Assembly: GCA_949358305.1 (NCBI GenBank)
Contig: OX442323.1
Location: 9,612,001-9,672,000, forward strand
Reading direction: 5' to 3'
Source of the DNA: Strigamia acuminata
Taxonomy: Eukaryota > Arthropoda > Chilopoda > Geophilomorpha > Linotaeniidae
Length of the DNA: 60,000 bases
Under the pieces are notes generated by a model. It worked only from the letters and a program-made list of their open reading frames with translations, did no database searches and was not told where the DNA came from. This document shows, piece after piece, positions 1-14,761 of this stretch. Position 1 is the stretch's first letter, and each line of letters opens with the position of its first letter. Both the position numbers and the translations under genes were made by a program.

Positions 1-4880
<4,880 letters not shown>

Positions 4881-6082
4881 GCCCAAAATTCTGGCCCATC
4901 CTGTCTTATCACACGATGGCCGATGGCCTAGAAGTTCCACTGACAACTCGGCGCTTCCCACAGCATTGGGAAGGCGCCTGGAAGGGGAAAAGGGAGACAG
5001 GGGGATTTAATTTAAACCAAAACAAAAAAAAAACGAAAAAAAAAAAATAGATGAAAAAAAAAGGAAAAAAAAAAAACAGAAATCATTGGAAACGAAACGC
5101 GAGGAAATAATAGAACCAAAAAACAAGTAGAACCAAACAGCTGATCACTCACAATTGGAAATTGATTAGTTTAAATGAACGAATTAGAAAACGCAGGAGA
5201 GAAATTTAATATTTAAGGATTAAATTTTTTTTGTTCGTTTTTGATACGACCTTAAGGGCAAAGATGGATGGTTAATGATCGATCGATTGATGGATCAAAC
5301 TGAGAGAGAGACCGAGCGGACCGGACCGACCTTTGGCAAATCGACGTGTCCCCCCGTGTCGCGATCGTCGTTCGTTCACCTTCAAACGGCCGGTTCGAGG
5401 TCTCTGTCTGTTTGGCACCTGTTCTCCCTACAACACGCATTTTTTGCTCCCCCAAAATGATGATGAGCGTTTCAACTTAATCTCTCTCAATCTCTCTTCA
5501 GTAATAATAACAATCGGACTCGACTCGCTCGATATGCTCCATCTCGGCAGCTTCGTATTCGCCGCGTTTCGGGGTCGCTGTCTGTCCCTTGATTTATGAG
5601 GCTGCTTGGCTTGCTTTCCTTCTTTATTTCTTCATTTATTCTCTATTCTTTATCCTTTATCCGTTCGTTATGCTTTCATTTTTCTCGATTAACTTAATTT
5701 GGGCTTTTAAATTCGAAAGCTGTTGTATCTCACTTTGAATCGGTAATGTCACCAATTTTTTTGTTTCCATGGTGATTTTCTTTAGTTATTTATCATTTAA
5801 AACCATTTTTGTTTGCTTTTTTTTGGCTTTGTAGTTTTTTTTCTCTTTTGTATTCATTAACGGCCATTTTAACACAAAACTAGTGGATTCTAAATGTCTA
5901 GCGCAATTGCTGATTATAAACTATTTCAATAAAAGTGTATCGGTTACGATCGGTTTTGTTTATTTATTTAAATGATAAAAATCAACAACGGCATCTTAGG
6001 TTTTAGCGCCACGTTGCGAGAACCAATCGTAAAACGACTGGTGGCAGTTAACGTTACTAAGACTACCTATTGTGCCTATTGC
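4881..6082 (+). other. SMG1 3' UTR and intergenic DNA
   Basis: No supported gene. After the SMG1 stop there is an A-rich run (about 5020-5075), then low-complexity sequence. The first good poly(A) signal is AATAAA at 5928-5933, so the SMG1 3' UTR may be about 1 kb. Short open frames here have no recognisable product. Confidence 0.5.
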
Positions 6083-6089
6083 TATATAA
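6083..6089 (+). promoter_or_regulatory. TATA box of the MIEN1 gene
   Basis: TATATAA stands about 100 bp upstream of the MIEN1 start codon and downstream of the SMG1 poly(A) signal, a fitting place for a core promoter. Motif match only. Confidence 0.45.
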
Positions 6090-6188
6090 GTAAACAGCAG
6101 CTCAACCAAACCCACTCGTTAGCTGCACGATTTTTATCTTTCTCCGGTCTTTACGTTTGTCAAGCAACAAATTTAAATTGTAGTGAAA

Positions 6189-6696
6189 ATGTCCGGAGAT
6201 GCGAAGAAACAGGTGCAAGTTTATGTGGAATACTGGTAAGTGACACGACACGTCATTTTCCTTAATTTAAATTTTTTCAATAAATTGAATGAATAATTGT
6301 TTAGCGGAAGATGAGGTTATAGACCACGTTACGAGGCCCTCGCCGAACGTCTGACAAACGACGTGCCAGGTTTGAGCATCAATGGTAACGTGGGACGAAC
6401 TGGTAAGAGACAGAAAGGAGAAAAAATTAAATTAAATTAAATTAAATTTTATTTTATTGATTTGTTAGAATCTTTTGAAATAACTGTGAATGACGGCATC
6501 GTGATCTTTAGCAAACTGAAACTTGGAGGTTTTCCAGATTACGACGAGGTCGGATAATTTTAGAAGATGTTGTTGGTTACGAAAATAACGTAATTAACGA
6601 TTTGTATTGCAGATCCTGGCGATTCTAACGGAAGGCCTCGAGACCGGGACATTTCGCCAGGCCGTCAAGAGTCACGCGCTTTGCAGCATTATGTAA
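6189..6696 (+). CDS. MIEN1: MIEN1 / Rdx12, SelW-like redox protein with probable selenocysteine
   Basis: Thioredoxin-like Rdx-family protein of 102 residues in four exons (6189-6235, 6305-6402, 6469-6548, 6613-6696). Exon 1 ends in TG and exon 2 opens with C, giving VEYC-G-R then TGA (6312-6314) then GYRPRYEAL. Human MIEN1 has VEYCEPCGF here, so the TGA falls exactly on the second Cys of the CxxC redox motif and is best read as selenocysteine (CxxU, residue 19). Downstream FEITVNDGIVIFSKLKLGGFP matches the family. The C-terminus CSIM is a CaaX prenylation box, as in vertebrate MIEN1 (CVIL). Reading through is justified because homology continues over three more exons. TGA is a normal stop in neighbouring genes, so the code is standard. 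Alternatives are a nonsense allele or a sequence error. A canonical SECIS was not recognised (see 6717-6826). Confidence 0.82.
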
Positions 6697-6716
6697 CGTT
6701 TGAAAAATACTTTTGG

Positions 6717-6826
6717 GTGAATGTTTTGCTGATAAGTAATACGACACGAGGACGACTGTTTTCCCAAACCAAAGTGACAGATATCAGTCTGATTATTACA
6801 TTTATTATTTATCAGTGTGTATTCAC
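6717..6826 (+). other. Fold-back in the MIEN1 3' UTR, possible SECIS region
   Basis: In the 3' UTR, before AATAAA at 6831-6836, 6729-6741 can pair with 6803-6815 (13 bp, one G-U). 6717-6722 extends this with 6821-6826. The loop is rich in A and C and contains CCCAAACC. This is the position expected for a SECIS element, but I cannot find the usual AUGA/GA quartet, so the assignment is inference. Confidence 0.35.
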
Positions 6827-7093
6827 TCGCAATAAACAATCGTACTAAAATGCAAGTCATCTTTTATTTTATTCGAATGATGATTGTGGTGACTGGTGAG
6901 TGGTGAGTGATTGTAAGTTTGGAATTTTGTCCGCAAGATGGCGGCGCGGCGTTGACCCAGAATTCTCGTTGCTAGTGTTTCCGGCGAACACAATAGACAT
7001 GTGAATTTTCATTAAATTTGTAAGTTAAAAAATGTTTCGGAGTTTGACAGGAATGCGCAGTGATTTACGCAGCCTTTGACTATTTGTATCCCA

Positions 7094-8500
7094 ATGGTAA
7101 CGGAGATGTTTAATCCGGAATCGAATGGAATCCGTGTGCGGCTCAATTTCGAAGAGGGCATTGATCGCGAAAATGCGTGGTTTTACGTCGACTTCAGCAA
7201 AGTCGCCTGCGTTCGGCGCCTGAGGAAGAAAGTCTGCGACCGGTTCGAATTGAAAAGGGAAGAAATAAACTTATACTTGGAGGAGTATTTACTCACACCC
7301 GACGAAACTATCAATGTTTTACAAGAAAACGACTGCGTGTCAGTCAGGTGCAGTGCAAAAATCGAAAAAAGCGAAAAAAATGAAAAAAGCGAAAAAAAAG
7401 AAAAAATTAAAAAAGTCGAAAAAGCCGTTTTCGATAAAAACAATTTGATGGATTTCAGGTTGAAAACCAAAGAGGAGCATATTGCCGAAGAGGCGGCTGA
7501 AAACAAAGGCAGCAATCAATTATCGGCACCTTATCTGACAAAGAGGCGGAGAAAAGACGACGACGACGACGACGACGGCACGAAAAAGCTGGACGAAGTG
7601 GTGAATGGACTCGAATCGAAAAAGAAGAAACGTTGTCGGAACTCGTTCAAGGGCAAGAATGAAACGCCGGCAAACAGCGGAGGTTACAAGGGCAGATACA
7701 AAAGAGCCACCAAGAGTTTTGGCAAACGATCAAACGGCTACAGCTTCAGCGACGGAAAGGACACGAAAATGAATAAACATATCCGCTTTGGCGACGACGA
7801 CACTGAAGTCACTGACAATGACAAGAACGAGACAAACGGCCAAACGAAAAATAGCAAAAACATTATAGTTGACGTCAACCGAGTTAGTCAAAAGTCAACT
7901 CAACTCAAACAACCTTTTTATCAACCTGCCTGTTCATTTTTTACAGGAAAATACTGACGATGGAAAGAAAAAACATTATGACGACTTAGAGCCGTTGCAG
8001 GGTCCTCCTAGAATCGGAGACACTTTGGCTTTCAGAGTTTGAATTTGATACATTTTTACATTTTTGAATTTTGCGCTCATTGTGTTTGAATCTTTATTTT
8101 AGGAGTTGGTTTTGTCCGAATCGTACACTCCGGAAGTGTCGGAATTTCGGGAAGGCAAAGTGACGGCTGTTAGCGAGAATTTAGTAACATTATATATAAA
8201 AAACAGACCGACGCAGCCACAAAGTATGTGAAACGTGTGCTCATGAAATACCTAATTGATTTTTAATTTTTTTGTTTTGTTGTGTTCTGTTTAAATCAAA
8301 TAGGAATGAATGGAAAATTCGAACTGTTTTGGGATGATGAAATGGATATTGATCCGCAGACGGATTTTTCGCAAGAGGTTTGTTCGTTTGCAAATTTTTC
8401 ACGTTAATTTGAATTAATATGCTTAAATTTGCAGCTAACTCTTCCTTTAACGTCACTGTTACATCCAAAACTTGTGACTACCGAAGAATACTTTAAATAA
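7094..8500 (+). CDS. COIL: Coilin
   Basis: Scaffold of nuclear Cajal bodies, where snRNPs and snoRNPs mature. The N-terminus carries the coilin self-association (ubiquitin-like) domain: IRVRLNFEEGIDRENAWFY, then LYLEEYLLTPDETINVLQE and DCVSVRC. The middle is low-complexity, rich in Lys/Glu with a run of Asp. The last exons encode the atypical Tudor domain: PRIGDTLAFR, ELVLSESYTPEVSEFREGKV and the end LLHPKLVTTEEYFK before TAA at 8498-8500. I start at ATG 7094; ATG 7106 is an alternative. The exon 1 donor near 7876-7881 is uncertain. AATAAA at 8573-8578. Confidence 0.88.
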
Positions 8501-8817
8501 TATTTACATTTTCAAGTGTTTAAAATTGTGTCAATTTTATATTGTGAAAATGACCATTTGTCGGTGACTAAAAATAAAATGATCGTAAATCTTATTGGTG
8601 TGTTTGTAATTTTTTTTTCCGCCGAGGTATAAGTCTTCTTCTAGACTCGTTAATTATTCATGTTTGAGTGGCGCCATCTTGCGGATGAAGCAACGTGTTG
8701 CAATTCGCGGCGTGGCGAAACGAGCATGTGTGACATTATTTGATCGCAAAATACGAATTGAATAACAGAAATAATCCGAGAGTTACGAGAATTTAGGCCG
8801 AGTGTGTCCGTGGTGTG
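8501..8817 (+). other. Coilin 3' UTR and RRN3 promoter region
   Basis: 317 bp with the coilin poly(A) signal (8573-8578) and the RRN3 leader. It contains GGCGCCATCTTG, a motif type common near animal transcription starts. No other feature seen. Confidence 0.4.
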
Positions 8818-11059
8818 ATGGCGTCCACCGTCTGGCTTCAAATTCAGGTAAGATTTCTCTGAATTTGCGTCTTTTCTTAATTCTCATTGTTTTTTTTTTT
8901 TCTTTATCATTTGTTTTAGGAAAAACGCTGTAAGACGCAACAAACTTTTGTCCCGCAATTGGCAGTCGAAAAGTGTGATGTACGGACTCAAATTTTATTT
9001 GTTTTTATTGTATTATAATTTTTTTAATTGGATTTATTTTTCTCGTGCAGGCTAAATCGTTGTTGCCACTTTTCACGCAATTGAAGGAGAACATGACAAA
9101 AATAGACAAAAAACAATGTTACGAATTGATTAACACGGTTTTAGTAAGTGATTTGTGATTTATTAGCGATTTGACCATTTGAAATAATTGGATGTTGTTT
9201 AGAATTTAGATTGGCTGCATCAAGACCCGTCCGTGATCGAACAATACAAAGCAATCGTGTTGGATTTCGTTTCGGTGCACACGGATTATTTGAAAATCGT
9301 TCTTAAAAGTCTGATTAAAAAATTTCAACTAGACTCGAGTCAAGACGTTGACTTACAACCCGTGCAGGATTTGTTGTTGGAGATTTCTCGGCTCGTTCCC
9401 ATGTAATTATTTCAATTTTGATTGAATTAATTAATTAATTAATTAATTTTCTTAATTAATTTACTTCAGGATGACAACTATTCTTATACCAATTCTGAGC
9501 AAATGGTTTCCTTACTGCCAGCGTGATTTGAGCGTTCAGAAGATGTATGTCAGCAACTTGCTGCTCATTACGACTTATCTTCCCTCGTTACAAAGGGAGG
9601 TTTTAGATTTAATTATTAATCACATAATTCAGTTAGATGTGAGTGAATAAAATAATTGTAATGAAAGGAGAAAAGAATGCTAATTTTGTTTGAATTTGTA
9701 GGCACATACGACTAGTGAGGCGGAACTGAGTAAAGAAATGACGGACGACGTCGAATTAAATCGCAAATCAATAAAAACGCTCGACAGTTTGATGGAATAT
9801 CTTTTTACTTATATTCACGGCACTTGTTATACCGAAGGTACATTGCTTAATTTTTAAACTCTAAATAAATAAATAAATAATAAATATTATTATTCTTATT
9901 ATTAGGTGAATTGAATTGGGAAACGAGCAAGAGACTCTACATGGACGTGTTACATGTATTTAATAATAGAATTTTGACGACGCACGCGTGCCGCCACGTT
10001 CCATTTCTACTCTTCTACATGTGCAGTATGAAATTGGTATGTTGTAAATCGATTCGTTATTTGTTTGGATTATTTATTTATTAATTTGTGTATTTTCAGG
10101 CGCTGTGTGAGAATACGTTAGATAGTTTGTGGAAGAAAGTTGAAAACCCCAATTCGCCCGTGGTTGTTCGGCAAATGGCAGTGAATTACATAGGCAGTTT
10201 ATTGACTCGCGCTTCGTTTGTTTCTATCGATTTAGTCGTCACCTGCGTGGATCTTTTAGCCAAATGGATTCATCGTTATATCGACAACCAAGAAAACTGC
10301 GTGAACGGCGTCGACGCGAATTTACACGCCGGTTTTTATTCAGTCAGCCAAGCTTTGTTTTACGTTTTTATTTTTCGCCACGAGGAATTGTTGAACATGA
10401 CGAATGGTAAATGGAATGAAAATTAATTCTACAGTATTTAAAAGTTTAAAATTTTGCAGGTTTTAGTTATTTGCAAGGATTGAAATTTGAACGAATGGTC
10501 AATTGTCAATTGAATCCCCTTCGCTGGTGTCATCCAAACGTAGTTCAAAATTTAGCTGCAATAACGAGGTAGATTATATTTGTAGCGAGATTATTTGGAG
10601 AAAATAATATTTAATTATTTTATATTTTCATTTAGGCATTACCAAATAGCGTATTGTGACACAGTCATAAATAGAAATCTCCGGTTTTTTCTTCCCACGG
10701 AAAACGCCGTCAAAGTTTCAGTCGATTTCAACTTCCCGTTTCACGCTTATCTCTTAGAAAGGTGAGGAAATATATAATGTAATATATAATTTAATTTAAT
10801 TTAATTTAATTTAATTTAATTCCACAGCTCGAAACGTTTTATAAGTCCGATTTATCGCGAACACGAAGCGATCGGCGGTGAAATGAAAACGAGCGAAACC
10901 GAGGTAAATAGATTAGTTTAAATGATGTGTTTAAATGTCAATATTGTAAATGTGAATTGAATTGTTGATCAGGAGGACGATTTTTTAAACGACGCGGACG
11001 TGAGCGCCGATGCGGGCTTGCTTAGTTTATCAACAATAATTCTGAAATCAATGGAGTGA
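8818..11059 (+). CDS. RRN3: RRN3 (TIF-IA), RNA polymerase I initiation factor
   Basis: Helical-repeat factor that bridges RNA polymerase I to the promoter factor and couples rRNA synthesis to growth. About 11 exons with short introns. Recognisable blocks are VRQMAVNYIGSLLTRASFV, the HAGFYSVSQALFYVFIFRH block, LNPLRWCHPNVVQNLAAITR, HYQIAYCDTVINRN, and FPFHAYLLESSKRFISPIYR near the C-terminus, followed by an acidic tail. All are typical of RRN3. It starts at ATG 8818 in a short first exon (MASTVWLQIQ) and stops at TGA 11057-11059. Poly(A) signal AATAAA at 11093-11098, only about 75 bp before the next start codon. Confidence 0.95.
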
Positions 11060-11173
11060 CGTGTTTGTTTGTATTTATTGTTATTTGTTATTAATAAATG
11101 AATTGTTGAGAAGTGTTTCCGGCTGTTGCTGATGTTTTCTCATCACTCTAGGCCTAAATTAGCTATACGAGAA

Positions 11174-13174
11174 ATGTGGCTGGTGTGCGCTTCCACGGTG
11201 GCTCTGTTGGCGCTCGTGTGGTCGGCGAGGTGGCTGTGGCCGTTGTCGCGCCAGTCGCTCATGCAAGAGACGATCATCGGGCAAAACGTGATGCGCATTT
11301 CGGAGACGCTGCACATCGACTTCCGCGACCCGACGGACGACCGCGTGGTGCTGAGCGCCAGCCTGGGCGTGACCATCTCGAGGCGCAACCGCCAGCGCAT
11401 CCTGTGCAGGAACGAGCACCTGAACGTGAGCTGCATGTGGGACGAAGAGGGCAACCGCGTGCAGATCACGGTGCTGCCCACGCTGTCGCGCCTCAAGTGC
11501 ACCAACTTCGTGTGGGTGGCCGTGTCGTACAAGGACGTGCTCAAGGACTGCTTCCGGCTGCGCGACGCGCACTGGTACGGCGGCGGCGTGCACTCGGACC
11601 AGACGTGGCCGATCGAGAAGGTGGTGCGCAAGGAGGCGCCGTTCGTGACGGGCGACTTCCAGCACAAGGGCCGCGGCCACCTGGGCGGCGTCGGCGAGCG
11701 CTTCTGGCTGTCCTCCAAGGTGGCGGCGATCGTCGTGAACCCGAGCGTGCCGCTGTTCGTCTCGCTGAACCAGTCGAACGACGGGCGCCTGTGCCTGGTG
11801 GGCAAGAACGGGCCGCCGTACCGCAACACGCGCCGCGCGCCGCCCACGCTCGACTACACCGTGTGCGTGGGCCGCAACATGGTGGCGCTCTACAGGGACG
11901 TGTACAAGATGTTCTACGCCTTCCCGGTGGACATCCCCGACGAGCACCTGCTCGTTAACCCCATCTGGTCGACGTGGAGCAAGTCGGGCTCGGGCGTGAG
12001 CCAGACCAAGGTGGAGCGGCTGGCCTTCGAGATCGACGAGCACGAGTTCCCGCGCGGAACCATCTCCATCGGCGACAAGTGGGAGTACTGCTACGGCGAC
12101 CTCGTGTTCGACTCGGCGCGCTTCCCCGACCCCGCCGCAATGATGCGCAAGCTGGCCAGCCAGGGCTTCCGCGTCGCGCTGCTCATCCACCCGTTCAGCA
12201 GCCGCGACTGCGCCACCTACACGGAGGGCCTGCGCCGCAACTACTGGGTCACCGGGCCCAACAGGACCGAGATGGGCCGCGTCGGCTGGTGGAACGCGAG
12301 CGGCGGACTCGTCGACGTGACCAACACGGAGGCCGTCGAGTGGTGGATCGGACGCGTCGGCAAACTGCGCACCGACTACGGCGTCAAGTCGTTTCGCTTC
12401 GTCGCGGGCGAGTCTACGTGGCTGCCCCTCGAATCCAAGCTCACGGCGGTGGACGACGCCTACCCGAACGTGTACACGACGCGCTATGCCGAGGCGATCG
12501 CCGCGCACCTCGGCCGCTCGGTCGAGGTGCGCGTCGGCTACCGCACCCAGCACCTGCCCATATTGCTGCGCATGGCCGGCAAGAAGTCCGTGTGGAGCGG
12601 CGGCGGCAACGGCCTGCGCACCATCATCCCGACGGCGCTGCACTTCGGACTCATGGGCTACCCGTTCGTGCTGCCCGACACGGTGGGCGGCAACGAGCCC
12701 AGCCGCGAGCTGCTCGCGCGCTGGCTCCAGCTCAACGTCTTCCTGCCGGCGCTCGAGTTCTCCGTCGTGCCCTGGTCGCGCCGTTTCGACGAGCGTCTCG
12801 TGCGCATCGCCAAGAAGGCGCTCAAGCTGCGGGCCCGCTTCGCGCCGCTCATCCTCACGCTGGCACGCGAGGCGTCGCGCTCGGGGACACCCATCGTGCG
12901 CCCGCTCTGGTGGATCGCGCCCACGGACCAAATCACGCACGACATCGACGACCAGTTCATGGTGGGCGACACCCTCTTGGTGGCTCCAATCCTGGACCCC
13001 GGCAAGACGCAGCGCCACATTTACTTGCCCAAGGGGTTCTGGTACGACGAGATCCGCGACACGATTCACCGCGGACCCGCCTGGCTCGAGAACTACAAAG
13101 TGTCCCTCGCCGAGATCGCCTTTTTCGTTCGCATTCCCAAACCGACCGTGAACCGAGCTAACCGCCTGTATTGA
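11174..13174 (+). CDS. MYORG-like glycoside hydrolase family 31 protein, probably catalytically dead
   Basis: Intronless type II membrane protein of 666 residues. A hydrophobic anchor near the N-terminus (WLVCASTVALLALVW) is followed by a lumenal GH31 domain with WYGGGVHSDQTWP, SIGDKWEYCYGD, GYPFVLPDTVGGNEPSREL and FMVGDTLLVAPIL. The family member is the MYORG (KIAA1161) type, an ER/Golgi alpha-galactosidase in vertebrates. At the nucleophile motif (family FKFDAGE) it has FRFVAGE, with Val at residue 410. At the W..DNGL motif it has WSGGGNGL, with Gly at 478. Both positions where family members carry the catalytic Asp seem lost. ATG 11132 is an in-frame alternative start, but TTTTCTCATCACTCTAG looks like a splice acceptor between the two. 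The gene is far more GC-rich than its neighbours. Confidence 0.88.
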   Translation: MWLVCASTVALLALVWSARWLWPLSRQSLMQETIIGQNVMRISETLHIDFRDPTDDRVVLSASLGVTISRRNRQRILCRNEHLNVSCMWDEEGNRVQITVLPTLSRLKCTNFVWVAVSYKDVLKDCFRLRDAHWYGGGVHSDQTWPIEKVVRKEAPFVTGDFQHKGRGHLGGVGERFWLSSKVAAIVVNPSVPLFVSLNQSNDGRLCLVGKNGPPYRNTRRAPPTLDYTVCVGRNMVALYRDVYKMFYAFPVDIPDEHLLVNPIWSTWSKSGSGVSQTKVERLAFEIDEHEFPRGTISIGDKWEYCYGDLVFDSARFPDPAAMMRKLASQGFRVALLIHPFSSRDCATYTEGLRRNYWVTGPNRTEMGRVGWWNASGGLVDVTNTEAVEWWIGRVGKLRTDYGVKSFRFVAGESTWLPLESKLTAVDDAYPNVYTTRYAEAIAAHLGRSVEVRVGYRTQHLPILLRMAGKKSVWSGGGNGLRTIIPTALHFGLMGYPFVLPDTVGGNEPSRELLARWLQLNVFLPALEFSVVPWSRRFDERLVRIAKKALKLRARFAPLILTLAREASRSGTPIVRPLWWIAPTDQITHDIDDQFMVGDTLLVAPILDPGKTQRHIYLPKGFWYDEIRDTIHRGPAWLENYKVSLAEIAFFVRIPKPTVNRANRLY

Positions 13175-13206
13175 CATTTTATTTAATCAAATCAAATCCA
13201 ATTTCG

Positions 13207-13830
13207 TTACAATTTGTACAGACAGCATTTCAGCTCTTGGATTTCACTTTGTTGCAATTGTACTTGCGCTTTGGCCTCGACCAGCTGTAAAACAAAATGA
13301 AAACAAACACGAACTTAATAAAAATCATTTTTAATTACCATGTCAAACAAAATGTCGTTTTTTAATCGCAGCAAATCGTTCTCCAGCGCCAGGTTTTTAT
13401 TGCTTTTCTTCAAACGAATGAAGGTGCAGCAAGAAGCCTTATTCACGAGTCTGGAGCCTGTGTTTTTAATAATGCACATTTTTTGTTTGTTTTCCCCCAT
13501 TTTTTTCAATTTTTTCAATTTCTATTTTCTAAATTCAACCGATCCAGGATCCTCGGTCGCAAGTCACGTCTTCCGGGCCCAGCTTCATCCTCACCGGCGG
13601 CAACGGCGGCGACGCGTGGACAGCTTGCACGAGGTCTCTGTGCAGACTCGAGATGGAAGACGCTTGTCGAGGTGCGGCTCTTTTTGGTCCGAACTGGCTC
13701 CGAAATAAAGGCCGGCAACTTTTTCTATCAGTTGAGTATTAAAGCAAGTTTTTACTTAAATTTTAATGAAAACGTGATGGAACCTTTTGCATTTGCTGGA
13801 CTTGAAGCATGCGGGCATCGGCATACGCAT
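13207..13830 (-). CDS. CBY1: Chibby homolog
   Basis: Small coiled-coil protein that binds beta-catenin and works at the basal body in cilium assembly. Exon 2 encodes PLFRSQFGPKRAAPRQASS and ISSLH, matching the Chibby N-terminus (MPLFGNTFSPKKTPPRK...). A region with MKLGPEDVTCDRGSWIG follows. Exon 3 has LALENDLLRLKNDILFDM, the diagnostic Chibby leucine-zipper segment, continued in exon 4 by LVEAKAQVQLQQSEIQEL and stop at 13207-13209. The first exon is inferred: ATG at 13828-13830 gives a short Met/Cys-rich leader whose AG|GT donor fits the phase of exon 2. Other ATGs at 13824 and 13818 are in the same frame. The first exon is the weak part. The rest is firm. Confidence 0.85.
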
Positions 13831-14761
13831 TGGATTGGCTGGCCCCTTTGCTTCGCTTTGCTTTATTCTGCTTTATTCGTTTTCTCGGTTCCGGCTTTGC
13901 ACAATAGTCATGATGCCCCACACGATTGGGATTAGAATTAGAATGTAAATACACGGACACATTTTAACCGAAATTTACCGCTGATCACAATTTTTTCTTT
14001 TCGAATACTGACATTGTTAGCTTCAACGGCCTGCATTTCCGGTTCCTAAGTAACCATTCATTCACAATTGTAATCTTTTTATTTTATTGTTACAAAAAAA
14101 GTACAAAAAAAAGCTGAAACTAGGGTTTTCAAACACGTGGTGTACGTTTACACTTTTACAAATTACTATAAAAATACGCGCTAGATTTGGAGCGATGGTT
14201 CGAATCTTCTGCTTCTTAATCCCACCTGCAAAATCCCTGGAAAATAGTAATAAAAAAAATAGTGAATAAGACGCTTTGATAATAATTTACAATTTTTGTT
14301 TAAAAACACGTAGTATAGTTTAAAATTTCAGAAAAAAATGGGTTTAGAATGGGTTTATCATTCACTTATGATCTCAGAAGACCGTCGTGTTTTTTCATCA
14401 TGATTTCAAACTAGAATTTTAAAAGAAAGGAAGAAAGGAATTTCTATTCACCTTGCATCGACGTGCCTCGTTCAGGATTGAATGCCATGTGGTAGGCAAA
14501 ATGGCGCATATGGTATAAGTACCTTGGTGTAAAGCTCGCTCTGACGGCTATTCGAGAAACTAACGTTTCATTCAACGCAAATATAATTCTGAGTTTTTAT
14601 ACGTTTTAATATTATTTGATTAAAAGTACATATTAACTTCATATTAATTAATTAATTAATTAATTGATTAATTAATTGGTGACGTCCAATGAATAATGTT
14701 TCTCGTTTTAGTTGCGCCAACATGGCGCCCATGTAAGTGTTGTGATCTAGAGTGAACTAAC
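13831..14761 (+). other. Intergenic region between Chibby and cactin
   Basis: No gene I can name. On the minus strand two splice-compatible segments (around 14450-14510 and 14170-14240) could form a short transcript encoding about 37 residues, followed by AATAAA signals near 14085-14095. I recognise no homology. An AATT microsatellite lies at about 14645-14685. The cactin promoter is near 14700-14760 and contains CAACATGGCGCCCAT. Confidence 0.3.
14645..14685. repeat. (TTAA)n microsatellite
   Basis: Tandem TTAA units upstream of cactin. Similar tracts sit in many introns of the window (near 9430, 30340, 36340). Confidence 0.8.

Noticed and set aside
6312-6314. Reassigned genetic code (TGA as Trp or Cys) to explain the MIEN1 codon
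   Set aside because: TGA ends SMG1, RRN3, the GH31 gene, iRhom, SPHK, Kir and ATF4 in the same window.
11159-13177. Antisense open frame of about 670 codons opposite the GH31 gene
   Set aside because: It is a by-product of extreme GC3 bias in the sense gene. The translation is Arg/Ala/His-rich with no domain.
13872-13962. Small hydrophobic open frame on the minus strand (MCPCIYILILIPIVWGI...)
   Set aside because: 29 codons, no known family seen, and it lies upstream of Chibby, where it is more likely leader or chance.
14185-14240. tRNA-like TTCGAATC segment
   Set aside because: The flanking bases do not form a T stem and no cloverleaf can be built around it.
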